Assembly: GCF_036492425.1 (NCBI RefSeq)
Contig: NZ_AP025295.1
Location: 310,001-374,000, forward strand
DNA length: 64,000 bases
DNA from: Persicobacter psychrovividus
Lineage (GTDB): Bacteria; Bacteroidota; Bacteroidia; Cytophagales; Cyclobacteriaceae
Direction of reading: 5' to 3'
Part shown: piece by piece, positions 43,341 through 52,395 of the stretch
Layout of the letters: each line of letters opens with the position of its first letter
Position numbering within the stretch: position 1 is the first letter of the stretch
Made by a program: the position numbers and the translations under genes
The notes under the pieces: generated by a model
Databases searched by the model: none
What the model was told of the DNA's origin: nothing
The model's input: the letters and a program-made list of their open reading frames with translations, nothing else

Positions 43341-44177
43341 ATGAAGAAGATAACTTTAAATAACGGCATTGAAATTCCCGTAGTTGGTTTGGGAACTTGG
43401 AAATCTACTGATGACGAGGTCCATAATGCCGTAGTTCACGCATTACAGAATGGCTACACACATATTGATACCGCTGCAGTTTATGGTAATGAAGAGGAAG
43501 TCGGTAAGGCATGGAAAGCCAGTGGCGTAAAGCGTGAGGATTTTTTCTTGACCACTAAAATTTGGAATGATGTTGCTACTTTTGAAGGTACAAAAGCGGC
43601 ATTTAAGACATCTCTTGAAAAGTTACAGACTGATTATGTAGATTTGATTTTAGTGCATTGGCCGGGTTCTTATGAGCGATTTGTGGCAGTGTATCAGGCA
43701 TTGGAAGAACTATATGCAGAGGGTAAGGCTCGTGCTATTGGGGTATCGAACTTTAATGTTCATCACCTTAATGAATTGTTCAGAACCTGTAAAGTGGTTC
43801 CTGCGGTCAATCAGGTGGAATGTCATGTAAAGTATCAAAATCAGTTTTTGCAGGCATTCTGTAAAGAGCACGGAATATTTCTACAGGCCTATGCACCGAT
43901 GATGTCTTGGAAAGTGAAAGACTTGGCGGCAGATGAAACCTTAGTAGAATTGGGTAAAAAATATGGAAAGTCAGCAACTCAGGTGGCATTACGTGCGCTC
44001 ATTGAACGAGATATTATAGTGCTCCCCAAATCGGTTAATCTTGCACGTCTCGATCAGAATGTGGACCTGTTTGATTTTGAGCTATCAGCAGAGGATATGG
44101 GTAAGATTCGTTATTTGAACGAAGGGACAAGATTGTTCATTGAGCCTGATAATATGGATTTTGGGTTTCTGAAATAG
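43341..44177 (+). CDS. Aldo/keto reductase
   Basis: A 278-aa cytoplasmic NADPH-dependent oxidoreductase with a TIM barrel. The catalytic tetrad is visible: Asp in THIDTAAVYGNEEEVG (with the active Tyr), Lys in LTTKIWN and His in LVHWPG. The cofactor-binding block is IVLPKSVNLARLDQN near the C-terminus. It is of the AKR5-like type (2,5-diketo-D-gluconate reductase-like), acting on small aldehydes or ketones. It has its own promoter and terminator, so it is monocistronic. Confidence 0.95.
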   Translation: MKKITLNNGIEIPVVGLGTWKSTDDEVHNAVVHALQNGYTHIDTAAVYGNEEEVGKAWKASGVKREDFFLTTKIWNDVATFEGTKAAFKTSLEKLQTDYVDLILVHWPGSYERFVAVYQALEELYAEGKARAIGVSNFNVHHLNELFRTCKVVPAVNQVECHVKYQNQFLQAFCKEHGIFLQAYAPMMSWKVKDLAADETLVELGKKYGKSATQVALRALIERDIIVLPKSVNLARLDQNVDLFDFELSAEDMGKIRYLNEGTRLFIEPDNMDFGFLK

Positions 44178-44200
44178 ACCAATGATTAAAGGATAAAATG

Positions 44201-44230
44201 AAAGCCTCTAACTTTGTTAGGGGCTTTTTT
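44201..44230. terminator. Bidirectional terminator
   Basis: AAAGCCTCTAAC pairs with GTTAGGGGCTTT around TTT with one wobble pair, followed by T on the plus strand. The minus-strand gene at 44229 ends inside its T-run. Confidence 0.9.
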
Positions 44231-44435
44231 ACGCCTTTTCAGTTTCTGAGGCAGGAGCATCAGTGGTGGAGTCTTCGTGATTTTCGGTGATATCTTCGAT
44301 CAGGTATTGCAAAACGGCCTTGATACGGTCAGGTTGAATGTCGGAATCAATATTGACTGTTTGAAGTAAACCATCTTCTGTATGCTCAAGTTCAATGGTA
44401 ATCGTTTTTTTCAATGCGGGGGTATTCATTTGCAT
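44229..44435 (-). CDS. Hypothetical small acidic protein
   Basis: A 68-aa protein starting MQMNTPALKKTITIELEHTE. A likely beta-hairpin is followed by a helix (PDRIKAVLQYLIEDI) and an acidic disordered tail (ENHEDSTTDAPASETEKA). No signal or membrane segment. The sequence is regular and protein-like, and the gene directly abuts a terminator, which supports that it is real, but I know no family. M3 is an alternative start. Confidence 0.6.
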   Translation of the reverse strand: MQMNTPALKKTITIELEHTEDGLLQTVNIDSDIQPDRIKAVLQYLIEDITENHEDSTTDAPASETEKA

Positions 44436-44955
44436 CAGCTTTAGTAATGTAAATCAATTTACAATAAATATTTTCTTATATCCGACTTTTTCAGATTAAA
44501 ATATTACATAAACAATAAAAAATTCATTTTTTCAAAGTTGAGGACTGTGCCGTTCTCCGCTACCTGTAGGGCTATTAAAATTCTGTTAATCGCTTCTGCG
44601 TGCAAATATTGTTATAAATATTATTCTTTTTTGATATTTATGTTGCTTTGGCTAAAAAAATACAAAATTTTAATACGCTCAAATCATTTTGATATTTGTA
44701 AAAATGAGCCTATTCAAATGGTTTATTTTGAAATTTTATGACAGATACCGTTGTAAATGGCTCAAGACGTCAAAATCTATATAAAATTCACAATTTAGAC
44801 TTACTATTTATTCCGTTGTAAAACGAACAGTGCTATTGAGTATTATTTAAAAATACTGTATTATAGTGATGAAATTGGCAATGGAACGCCGCTTTCAATG
44901 TTATGGATGATTGTTTTTTGATTAACACTAAAGAGATTTTAAAATAGGAATTTGT
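44436..44955. other. AT-rich intergenic region before gltB
   Basis: About 520 bp without a supportable gene; it must hold the gltBD promoter. A 67-codon frame at 44538-44741 is rich in Cys, Ile and Tyr with no family pattern and was not called. No TAnnTTTG with a proper -33, no sigma-54 match and no riboswitch were recognised. Confidence 0.5.
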
Positions 44956-47900
44956 ATGGCAGAAGGACATCAACAGGGATTATATGATCCATCTTTTGAA
45001 CATGATAGTTGTGGAATAGGTTTTATTGCGCAATTACAATCTATGGCTTCTCACAAAGTTGTAGCTGATGCGCTTACCATGTTGCGAAATATGGAGCATC
45101 GCGGAGGTTGTGGTACCGATCACCGTTCAGGTGATGGTGCGGGTATTCTTACCAAAATCCCCCATGAATTTTTCAGTACACAAGCCAGCGAGCTTGGTTT
45201 TCAGTTAGGCGATGAAGGAAGCTATGGCGTAGCGATGACTTTCCTGCCGCCTTCACCTAATGCTTATCAGGAATCTGTTCGGGCACTTAAAACCTCTATT
45301 GCTGAACACGGCTTCGATTTAATCGGTCGTCGCCCAGTACCTACTGATCCCTCTATCCTCGGAGAAGCACCAGCGCGGAATATGCCAAATATTGAGCAAT
45401 GGTTTGTCAGTCATAAATCTGGGGCCACAGGGGTTGACCTGGAGCGTAAATTATATGTGCTGAGAAAGTACACCACTTTTCTTAACCGTGACCTTTCTGC
45501 AATAGCACAGAAGCATTTTTATATTCCTTCTTTTTCGAGTAAAACGATTATATATAAAGGGCAACTGACCACCTTTCAGTTGTCGCAGTATTATCCTGAT
45601 TTGCATAATCCAGAGTATCATTCTTGTCTGGCATTGGTGCACTCAAGATTTAGTACCAATACATTTCCAGAGTGGAAGCTTGCACAGCCTTTCCGTTTTA
45701 TCGCTCACAATGGTGAAATTAACACGATTCGCGGAAATGTGAACTGGATGCGCTCCTATGAGAAAAACCTGGAAACAGAAGTGTTTACCAAGGCGGAGCT
45801 CGATTTGCTGAAGCCAATCTGTGATGACCACCATTCTGATTCCGCCAACCTTGATGCGGTTGTAGAGTTGCTGACCCTTAGTGGTCGTCCTTTGCCGCAT
45901 GTTATGCGAATGCTGATCCCTGAGGCATGGCATCAGGATCCGGATATGAACGACGAAACGAAAGACTTTTACCGTTTTCATGCCAGTCTGATCGAACCAT
46001 GGGATGGACCTGCAGCAGTTTGTTTCACGGATGGTAACATGGTAGGGGCTACCCTCGACCGTAATGGTTTGCGTCCAGCGCGTTATGCTGTTACAGATGA
46101 CGATTATGTGGTAATGGCTTCTGAAGTTGGCGCCTTGCCTATAGATCCTGCCAAGGTTGTGAAACAGGGACGATTACAGCCAGGAAAGCTGTTTGTCTGT
46201 GACTTGATTGAAGGGAAGATCATCGAAGATGAGCAAATTAAAGAGGAGCTTTCTTCTCAAAAACCATATGGTCAATGGCTCAAAGAAAATCAATTGGCAA
46301 TTGAGGATTTGCCTGCCACTGAAGAGTCAGAGGAAGCTTATCCATTTTTAGCCAATCAGGTTGCTTTCGGAGTTACTGAAGAAGAAATCAAGGAAATATT
46401 GATTCCTTTGGCGGAGCAAGGAAAAGAACCGCTTGGAGCAATGGGGGCAGATATTCCGTTGGCTGTTTTGTCGAAAAACAGTCAGCATATTTCGCATTAT
46501 TTCCGACAGTTGTTTGCGCAGGTAAGTAACCCGCCAATTGATCCTATCCGTGAGCGCACAGTGATGTCACTCTATACTTCTGTGGGGGTTTCTCTAAACC
46601 TTTTGGGAGAATCTGCAGGACATTGTCGTCAGATTGTGATGGAACAGCCCGTGCTTACACAAAAGGACATGACGCGCCTGAAGCACCTTGATCACAAACA
46701 TTTCAATATCCAAAAGCTGTCCATTCTTTTTGATAAATCTGAAAAAGAAGGCGCACTGGAGAATGCTCTCGATGCATTGATCGCACAGGCCGCAACGATG
46801 GTAGAGGAAGGGGCAAATGTGCTGATTCTTTCGGACCGTGGTTTGGACGAAAACAAATTGGCAATGCCAGCCTTATTGGCTGTAGGCGCCGTTCATCAGT
46901 CATTGGTGAAAAGCGGACAACGCGGATTGTGTGGTTTGATCGTTGAGAGTGGTGATGTACGCACTGTTCATCATTATGCTACATTGATCGGTTATGGAGC
47001 CAATGCGATTCATCCATATTTGGCTTTTGATGCCCTTCGTGCGCTTGAGCTAGAGGATCGACTGAAAGTTGACTTCGAAACAGCTTCGGAAAATTATATT
47101 AAGGCGATTGGTGCAGGATTGCTGAAGATATTCTCGAAAATGGGAATTTCTACCCTGCAATCTTATCACGGTGCGCAGATTTTCGAAGCCCTTGGCGTTG
47201 CGAAAAATGTGGTGTCAAAATGTTTTACGGGAACGGTTACACGCCTGGAAGGACTGAGTTTCGATGATCTCTGTAAAGAGAGTATCGAACGACATGCACA
47301 GGCATTTGCACAAACAACAGATCACCTCGAATTTGGTGGCTACTATCAGTGGCGCAAAGAAGGGGAGAAGCACCTTTTTACGCCTGAGACCATCCACTTG
47401 ATGCAGAAAGCTTGTCGTACAGGAGACTATGAGCTTTACAAACAGTATGCAAAACTGATCAACGAGTCTTCAGACAGCCCGATCACTTTGCGTAACCTCT
47501 TTACTTTCCAGCAAAGTAACCCCGTGCCTTTGGAAGAAGTGGATTCTGTGGAGAAAATCATGCGCAGATTTGCCACAGGAGCAATGTCCTTTGGCTCTTT
47601 GTCTCATGAGGCGCACAGTACATTGGCGATTGCCATGAACTCCATCAAGGCGAAATCAAATTCTGGTGAAGGAGGAGAAGATGAAGCTCGCTATAAGCCA
47701 GGGCCGAACGGTGAGAACCTTCGCTCAGCAATTAAGCAGGTAGCTTCTGGCCGTTTCGGTGTTACAAGTTATTATTTGTCGGAAGCGGATGAAATCCAGA
47801 TCAAAATGGCACAAGGGGCCAAACCAGGTGAAGGAGGACAATTACCAGGGCATAAAGTAGATGCCTGGATTGGTAAGGTTCGTCATTCCACACCAGGGGT

Positions 47901-49452
47901 AGGATTGATTTCTCCGCCACCACATCACGATATTTATTCCATTGAGGATTTGGCTCAGCTGATCCACGATCTGAAGTGCGCCAACCGTAATGCAAGAATC
48001 AATGTGAAATTGGTTTCTGAGGCAGGGGTAGGTACGGTAGCCGCTGGGGTAGCAAAAGCCAAAGCGGATGCTATTCTGATTTCAGGTGCTGATGGCGGAA
48101 CAGGTGCATCTCCTATCAGTTCCATTTACCATGCAGGTTTGCCGTGGGAGCTTGGTCTTGCAGAGGCACACCAAACATTGGTGATGAACCAACTGAGAAA
48201 CAGAATTACGCTACAAACCGATGGGCAGATCAGAACAGGGCGTGACCTTGCTTTTGCCACCCTTTTAGGGGCGGAAGAATGGGGCGTTTCTACTGCTGCA
48301 CTGATTGCCGAAGGTTGTATCATGATGCGTAAGTGTCATTTGAATACTTGTCCTGTCGGCGTGGCCACGCAAAATCCTGAGCTGCGGAAGCTATTCACAG
48401 GTAAGCCAGAGCATGTTGTGAATCTTTTCAAATTCATGGCCATGGAATTGCGTGAAATTATGGCTGATCTTGGGTTCCGTACCATTAATGAAATGGTTGG
48501 GCAGGTTCAGAAATTAACGGTTAAGAAAGAACTGGCACACTGGAAGCACAAAACATTGGATTTGTCGCCAATCTTGCATCAGGAAGATTCCATGCAGGTA
48601 CAGTATAAGCAAGTTCCACAAGAGCATGCTTTACACGCCCACCTGGATTTCCGATTGATTGATGCCACCTGGCCTTCGATTGATGCTGGTGAGCCTTCTT
48701 CAGTGCGTTATCCTATCAGAAATACTGACCGATCTGTTGGGGCGATTATCTCTCATGAGATCAGTAAACGTTACCGTTCGCGCGGTTTGCCTGAAGATTC
48801 CATTCAGCTGAAATTTAAAGGGGATGCCGGACAGAGTTTTGGTGTTTTTGGTGCACCAGGTATTACTTTTAAACTGGAAGGATTGGCCAATGATTACTTG
48901 GGCAAAGGCTTCTCTGGTGCGAAAATGGTTGTTTACCCTGACCGTAAAGCAGGTTATTCTCCTCGCCGAAATATGATTGTGGGTAATGTAGCGTTTTATG
49001 GAGCGACCAAAGGGGAAGCTTATATTCGTGGAATTGCCGGTGAGCGTTTTTGTGTTCGTAACTCAGGCGTAAATGTAGTTGTTGAGGGCATCGGAGACCA
49101 TGGTTGTGAGTACATGACTGGTGGTCGGGTGATTGTGCTTGGCGAAACAGGCAGAAACTTTGCTGCAGGAATGAGTGGTGGTATCGCTTATATCTATGAT
49201 CCTAAAAAGAAATTCGCGAAGAACTGTAATATGGAAATGGTTGACCTCGATCCATTGGATGGTGAAGATGTAGTCTTTATCATGAAAATGATTGATAAGC
49301 ACAAAGAGCTTACAGGTAGCCGTACCGCACGCTCGCTGGTGAATAACTGGCAGGAAGGTCTGGCGCAATTCATCAAGGTAATGCCTAAGGATTTCAAGCG
49401 AGTTTTAGAGGCCCAACGTCAGGCGGAAAATCCTAAGTTGACGGAAGTTTAA
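44956..49452 (+). CDS. gltB: Glutamate synthase, large (alpha) subunit
   Basis: A 1498-aa enzyme of ammonium assimilation that makes two glutamates from glutamine and 2-oxoglutarate. The N-terminal class II glutamine amidotransferase begins at Cys19 (EHDSCGIGF) after an 18-residue propeptide, with MRNMEHRGGCGTDHRSGDGAG following. The central and FMN-binding synthase domains have SNSGEGGEDEARY and ISGADGGTGASPISS. The 3Fe-4S ligands are in CHLNTCPVGVATQ. The C-terminal beta-helix ends in GGRVIVLGETGRNFAAGMSGG. Length is standard. It forms an operon with gltD, 18 bp downstream. Confidence 0.97.
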   Translation: MAEGHQQGLYDPSFEHDSCGIGFIAQLQSMASHKVVADALTMLRNMEHRGGCGTDHRSGDGAGILTKIPHEFFSTQASELGFQLGDEGSYGVAMTFLPPSPNAYQESVRALKTSIAEHGFDLIGRRPVPTDPSILGEAPARNMPNIEQWFVSHKSGATGVDLERKLYVLRKYTTFLNRDLSAIAQKHFYIPSFSSKTIIYKGQLTTFQLSQYYPDLHNPEYHSCLALVHSRFSTNTFPEWKLAQPFRFIAHNGEINTIRGNVNWMRSYEKNLETEVFTKAELDLLKPICDDHHSDSANLDAVVELLTLSGRPLPHVMRMLIPEAWHQDPDMNDETKDFYRFHASLIEPWDGPAAVCFTDGNMVGATLDRNGLRPARYAVTDDDYVVMASEVGALPIDPAKVVKQGRLQPGKLFVCDLIEGKIIEDEQIKEELSSQKPYGQWLKENQLAIEDLPATEESEEAYPFLANQVAFGVTEEEIKEILIPLAEQGKEPLGAMGADIPLAVLSKNSQHISHYFRQLFAQVSNPPIDPIRERTVMSLYTSVGVSLNLLGESAGHCRQIVMEQPVLTQKDMTRLKHLDHKHFNIQKLSILFDKSEKEGALENALDALIAQAATMVEEGANVLILSDRGLDENKLAMPALLAVGAVHQSLVKSGQRGLCGLIVESGDVRTVHHYATLIGYGANAIHPYLAFDALRALELEDRLKVDFETASENYIKAIGAGLLKIFSKMGISTLQSYHGAQIFEALGVAKNVVSKCFTGTVTRLEGLSFDDLCKESIERHAQAFAQTTDHLEFGGYYQWRKEGEKHLFTPETIHLMQKACRTGDYELYKQYAKLINESSDSPITLRNLFTFQQSNPVPLEEVDSVEKIMRRFATGAMSFGSLSHEAHSTLAIAMNSIKAKSNSGEGGEDEARYKPGPNGENLRSAIKQVASGRFGVTSYYLSEADEIQIKMAQGAKPGEGGQLPGHKVDAWIGKVRHSTPGVGLISPPPHHDIYSIEDLAQLIHDLKCANRNARINVKLVSEAGVGTVAAGVAKAKADAILISGADGGTGASPISSIYHAGLPWELGLAEAHQTLVMNQLRNRITLQTDGQIRTGRDLAFATLLGAEEWGVSTAALIAEGCIMMRKCHLNTCPVGVATQNPELRKLFTGKPEHVVNLFKFMAMELREIMADLGFRTINEMVGQVQKLTVKKELAHWKHKTLDLSPILHQEDSMQVQYKQVPQEHALHAHLDFRLIDATWPSIDAGEPSSVRYPIRNTDRSVGAIISHEISKRYRSRGLPEDSIQLKFKGDAGQSFGVFGAPGITFKLEGLANDYLGKGFSGAKMVVYPDRKAGYSPRRNMIVGNVAFYGATKGEAYIRGIAGERFCVRNSGVNVVVEGIGDHGCEYMTGGRVIVLGETGRNFAAGMSGGIAYIYDPKKKFAKNCNMEMVDLDPLDGEDVVFIMKMIDKHKELTGSRTARSLVNNWQEGLAQFIKVMPKDFKRVLEAQRQAENPKLTEV

Positions 49453-49470
49453 GCGATAAATTTTAGAAAA

Positions 49471-50895
49471 ATGGGAAAAATCACTGGATTTTTAGAATAT
49501 AATAGAGCTCTTCCAGGTAAACTTCAGCCTGAAGAGCGCATCAAAAATTATAAAGAGTTTTATCAGGAATTTTCTGATGAAGAAACCAATGCTCAGGCGG
49601 CAAGATGTATGGACTGCGGTATTCCGTTTTGCCATTCTGGTTGCCCTCTGGGGAATAATATTCCTGATTTCAACGATGCCGTTTACAAGCAGAACTGGAA
49701 GCAGGCTTTGGAGATCCTCTCGAAAACAAACCCTTTCCCTGAGTTTACCGGGCGTATTTGTCCAGCTCCATGTGAAGGTTCATGTGTTTTGGGGCTCAAC
49801 AATGAGTCGGTGGCGATTGAACATATCGAGAAATCGATTGCTGAAAAAGGCTTTGAGCTTGGCCTGATAAAAGCGGAAGTTCCTGCGGAACGTACGGGTA
49901 AATCAGTGGCTGTAATTGGCAGTGGACCTGCGGGTCTTGCCGTTGCCCACTGGATGAACAAGTACGGACATTCAGTAACTGTTTTTGAGCGTGATGACCG
50001 TATTGGCGGATTGTTGCGCTATGGTATTCCAGATTTCAAACTTGAAAAATGGACTGTGGAACGTCGCGTACAACTGATGATGGACGCAGGTATTGAATTT
50101 GTAACCAATGCCGAAGTTGGTAAGTCGGTTTCTGCAAAGAAATTGGCCGATGACTTCGATGCGATCGTTATTTGCACGGGATCTACCGTTCCTCGCGATT
50201 TGGATATTCCTGGACGACACCTGAAAGGGGTTCATAAAGCGATGGACTATTTGAAACAATCCAACAAGCGGGTTGCAGGCGATCAGCTTGCTGCCGAGGA
50301 TGAAATTCTTGTCGAAGGAAAGCATGTTTGCATTATCGGTGCAGGTGATACTGCCTCGGATTGTATTGGAACATCCAACCGATTGAAGGCCGCGACAATC
50401 AGTCAGCTTTACCGCCGCCAGCAACCACCGAAAGAACGCCAGGAGAACAACCCTTGGCCGGAGCAGCCGAAGGTTTTTGTCGAGTCTACCTCTCAGCAGG
50501 AAGGTTGTGGTTTTCAGTGGTCGGTAGTGCCAAAGGCATTTATTGGCAATGAAGCAGGAGAATTGACGCACATTCAGACCGTAACAGTGGAATGGGTTGA
50601 GGAGAATGGTCGATTGAAGATGATCGAGCTTGAAGGAACGGAGGAAAAAGTTCCCTGTGATGTGGCGTTGCTGGCGATTGGCTATGCACACCCAGAGCAT
50701 GATAATGTGGTTGAGGAATTAAAACTTCAGCTGGATAAGTGGGGCAATATCAAATCTACGGGTTTTGCAACCAATGAATCCAAAGTGTTTGCTGCAGGAG
50801 ATGCCCGTATCGGTCAGAGCCTTGTAGTTACTGCGTTGGCGGAAGGCCGCCAGGTGTCAAAAGCTGTTCATCAGTTTTTGGGCTTTAACATTTAA
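49471..50895 (+). CDS. gltD: Glutamate synthase, small (beta) subunit
   Basis: A 474-aa flavoprotein passing electrons from NAD(P)H to the large subunit. The N-terminus carries the two cysteine clusters for 4Fe-4S centres (CMDCGIPFCHSGCPLGN and CPAPCEGSC). The FAD site is AVIGSGPAGLAVAHWM, and the NAD(P)H site is VCIIGAGDTASDCIG. GDARIGQSLVVTALAEGRQ near the C-terminus is the second FAD motif. It is co-transcribed with gltB and followed by a terminator. Confidence 0.97.
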   Translation: MGKITGFLEYNRALPGKLQPEERIKNYKEFYQEFSDEETNAQAARCMDCGIPFCHSGCPLGNNIPDFNDAVYKQNWKQALEILSKTNPFPEFTGRICPAPCEGSCVLGLNNESVAIEHIEKSIAEKGFELGLIKAEVPAERTGKSVAVIGSGPAGLAVAHWMNKYGHSVTVFERDDRIGGLLRYGIPDFKLEKWTVERRVQLMMDAGIEFVTNAEVGKSVSAKKLADDFDAIVICTGSTVPRDLDIPGRHLKGVHKAMDYLKQSNKRVAGDQLAAEDEILVEGKHVCIIGAGDTASDCIGTSNRLKAATISQLYRRQQPPKERQENNPWPEQPKVFVESTSQQEGCGFQWSVVPKAFIGNEAGELTHIQTVTVEWVEENGRLKMIELEGTEEKVPCDVALLAIGYAHPEHDNVVEELKLQLDKWGNIKSTGFATNESKVFAAGDARIGQSLVVTALAEGRQVSKAVHQFLGFNI

Positions 50896-50917
50896 AATCA
50901 TCCATCCATATGATTCC

Positions 50918-50958
50918 AGCACGGCAGGGCTTTATGCTTTCGTCGTGCTTTTTTTTTC
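50918..50958 (+). terminator. Terminator of gltBD
   Basis: AGCACG pairs with CGTGCT around a long loop, followed by nine T. It lies 22 bp after the gltD stop. Confidence 0.75.
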
Positions 50959-50999
50959 TCAAAAATGGTGGATCTGAAAACTATCCTTAATTTTACACC

Positions 51000-52244
51000 A
51001 TGAAGATAATGATCAAATATGTTTTTGTGGTGATGGCGGTATTTTTAGCCTATGGTTGTACCCAACAAGAGGCCACACAATCATTCACCCAATTTTTGCA
51101 GCAATACGATAAAGCCAATGCTCGTTTTCATAGCCGACTGAGCCCTATGGATTATCAGCAGTACTTTCAGACTATCCCGTCTATGGATTCCCTGTTGATC
51201 CAGCAACATTTTTATCAACAAATGCAGCAACAATTCATTAAATATGATAAAAATGAATTGCCTCAGGCACAGCTCGTTTTGTACGATGCAATTGCTTTTG
51301 ACCTGGAAACTAACCTGCGTAGAATTAAACTACAATCAGGTTTTCATACCAATTGGGGATTGTTGGGCTTGCCTACAGATGGTATTCACAGTTTCCCTTT
51401 TGCAGTGGACTGGTACCGCTTTCGGATTGCAGAACTTTCCGGGCTTCGTAATATCAGACTTGAAGACATCTTCACGAGTGCGAACTTGCAAATCAACGAT
51501 TGCAAACAAGAGCAGTTGAGCTTGCTGAAGGAATTCCATTATGATCAGCTCGTGGATTTAAATCGGGAATTTGACAAGCAAAACTTTTTACTGAAAGATT
51601 CTACGGATCAATGGCGTTATGCCACGCTGAAGAATGAAACCGTTCTGAGCCGAATGCCTTCCTATTTTTCAGGCAGAAAATATCCCAATTTCAATCTGAC
51701 TACTGTTTTTGAAAAGCCCTTATCTTATCAGCAATTGGATACTTACTGGTTGGGGCAACAAGTTCCTGGCAAGCAATATTATCAGCTGAATGCCTATAAA
51801 TTGCCTTACCCAGCATTGGCACATGAACAGCAAAGAGGGCTACTCGATGGCTGGGCCGCATTTTGTGAGGGGATGGGCCCTGATCTCGGCTTGCAGCATG
51901 AGCCGATTTCACGCTTCTACTGCCTCAATGCCCGTATACGAAGAAATGCCAAATTGGTGGTGGATTTGGGCGTGAACTATTTTCAGTGGAAAGAAGAAAT
52001 GATTGCTCATTTTTGGAAAAATGCCCTTCCGCAGGATCCTGACGGATGGAAGGAAGAAGTGGCCAAAGTAACCAAAAAACCTGCCGTAAATGTGATCCCC
52101 GCTTTGGTGGAAATTCATTTGATGCAAATGCGTGAAGAATTTATGGCCAAAGAAGATGTGCCGAGTTATAAGCGTTACAACGACCATCTATTAAAGCTTG
52201 GGCCTCTTCCGTTGGCCGTCATTCAGGCACATATTTTGGATTAG
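51000..52244 (+). CDS. DUF885-like lipoprotein without the zinc motif
   Basis: A 414-aa protein with a lipoprotein signal (YVFVVMAVFLAYGC). The C-terminal half matches the DUF885 metallopeptidase-like family: LLDGWAAFCEGMGPDLG, RRNAKLVVDLGVNYFQWK and KKPAVNVIPALVEIHLMQMRE. Where active members have HExxPGHH this protein has YPALAHEQQ, so the zinc ligands are missing. The protein is also about 150 residues shorter than usual DUF885. It is probably not a peptidase and may be a binding protein; this is inference. It is transcribed in the same direction as the beta-mannosidase gene, which has its own promoter. Confidence 0.75.
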   Translation: MKIMIKYVFVVMAVFLAYGCTQQEATQSFTQFLQQYDKANARFHSRLSPMDYQQYFQTIPSMDSLLIQQHFYQQMQQQFIKYDKNELPQAQLVLYDAIAFDLETNLRRIKLQSGFHTNWGLLGLPTDGIHSFPFAVDWYRFRIAELSGLRNIRLEDIFTSANLQINDCKQEQLSLLKEFHYDQLVDLNREFDKQNFLLKDSTDQWRYATLKNETVLSRMPSYFSGRKYPNFNLTTVFEKPLSYQQLDTYWLGQQVPGKQYYQLNAYKLPYPALAHEQQRGLLDGWAAFCEGMGPDLGLQHEPISRFYCLNARIRRNAKLVVDLGVNYFQWKEEMIAHFWKNALPQDPDGWKEEVAKVTKKPAVNVIPALVEIHLMQMREEFMAKEDVPSYKRYNDHLLKLGPLPLAVIQAHILD

Positions 52245-52331
52245 GGGCATACAAGGGGTGACATCTGGCTTAAATATTGGGTTAGTTTTTTCTATTTTCT
52301 GCTTTGCTAAAAAATACTGTTTCAGTGGTTT

Positions 52332-52360
52332 TTGATTCAGCATTAAAGGGGCTAAATTTG
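52332..52360 (+). promoter_or_regulatory. Bacteroidota-type promoter of the beta-mannosidase operon
   Basis: TTG (52332-52334), an 18-bp spacer and TAAATTTG (52353-52360) match the consensus fully. Transcription near 52367 leaves only 8 nt before the ATG at 52375 but 29 nt before 52396, favouring the latter start. Confidence 0.75.
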
Positions 52361-52395
52361 ATTGTATTTTTTTTATGATCGGTAAATCTATATTG

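Noticed and set aside
44538-44741. Plus-strand frame upstream of gltB
   Set aside because: Cys/Ile/Tyr-rich translation of AT-rich spacer, no homology pattern and no ribosome-binding or promoter signal.
44880-44900. Possible second sigma-54 box (ATTGGCAATGG) before gltB
   Set aside because: The TGGC element is there but no TTGC follows at the required distance.
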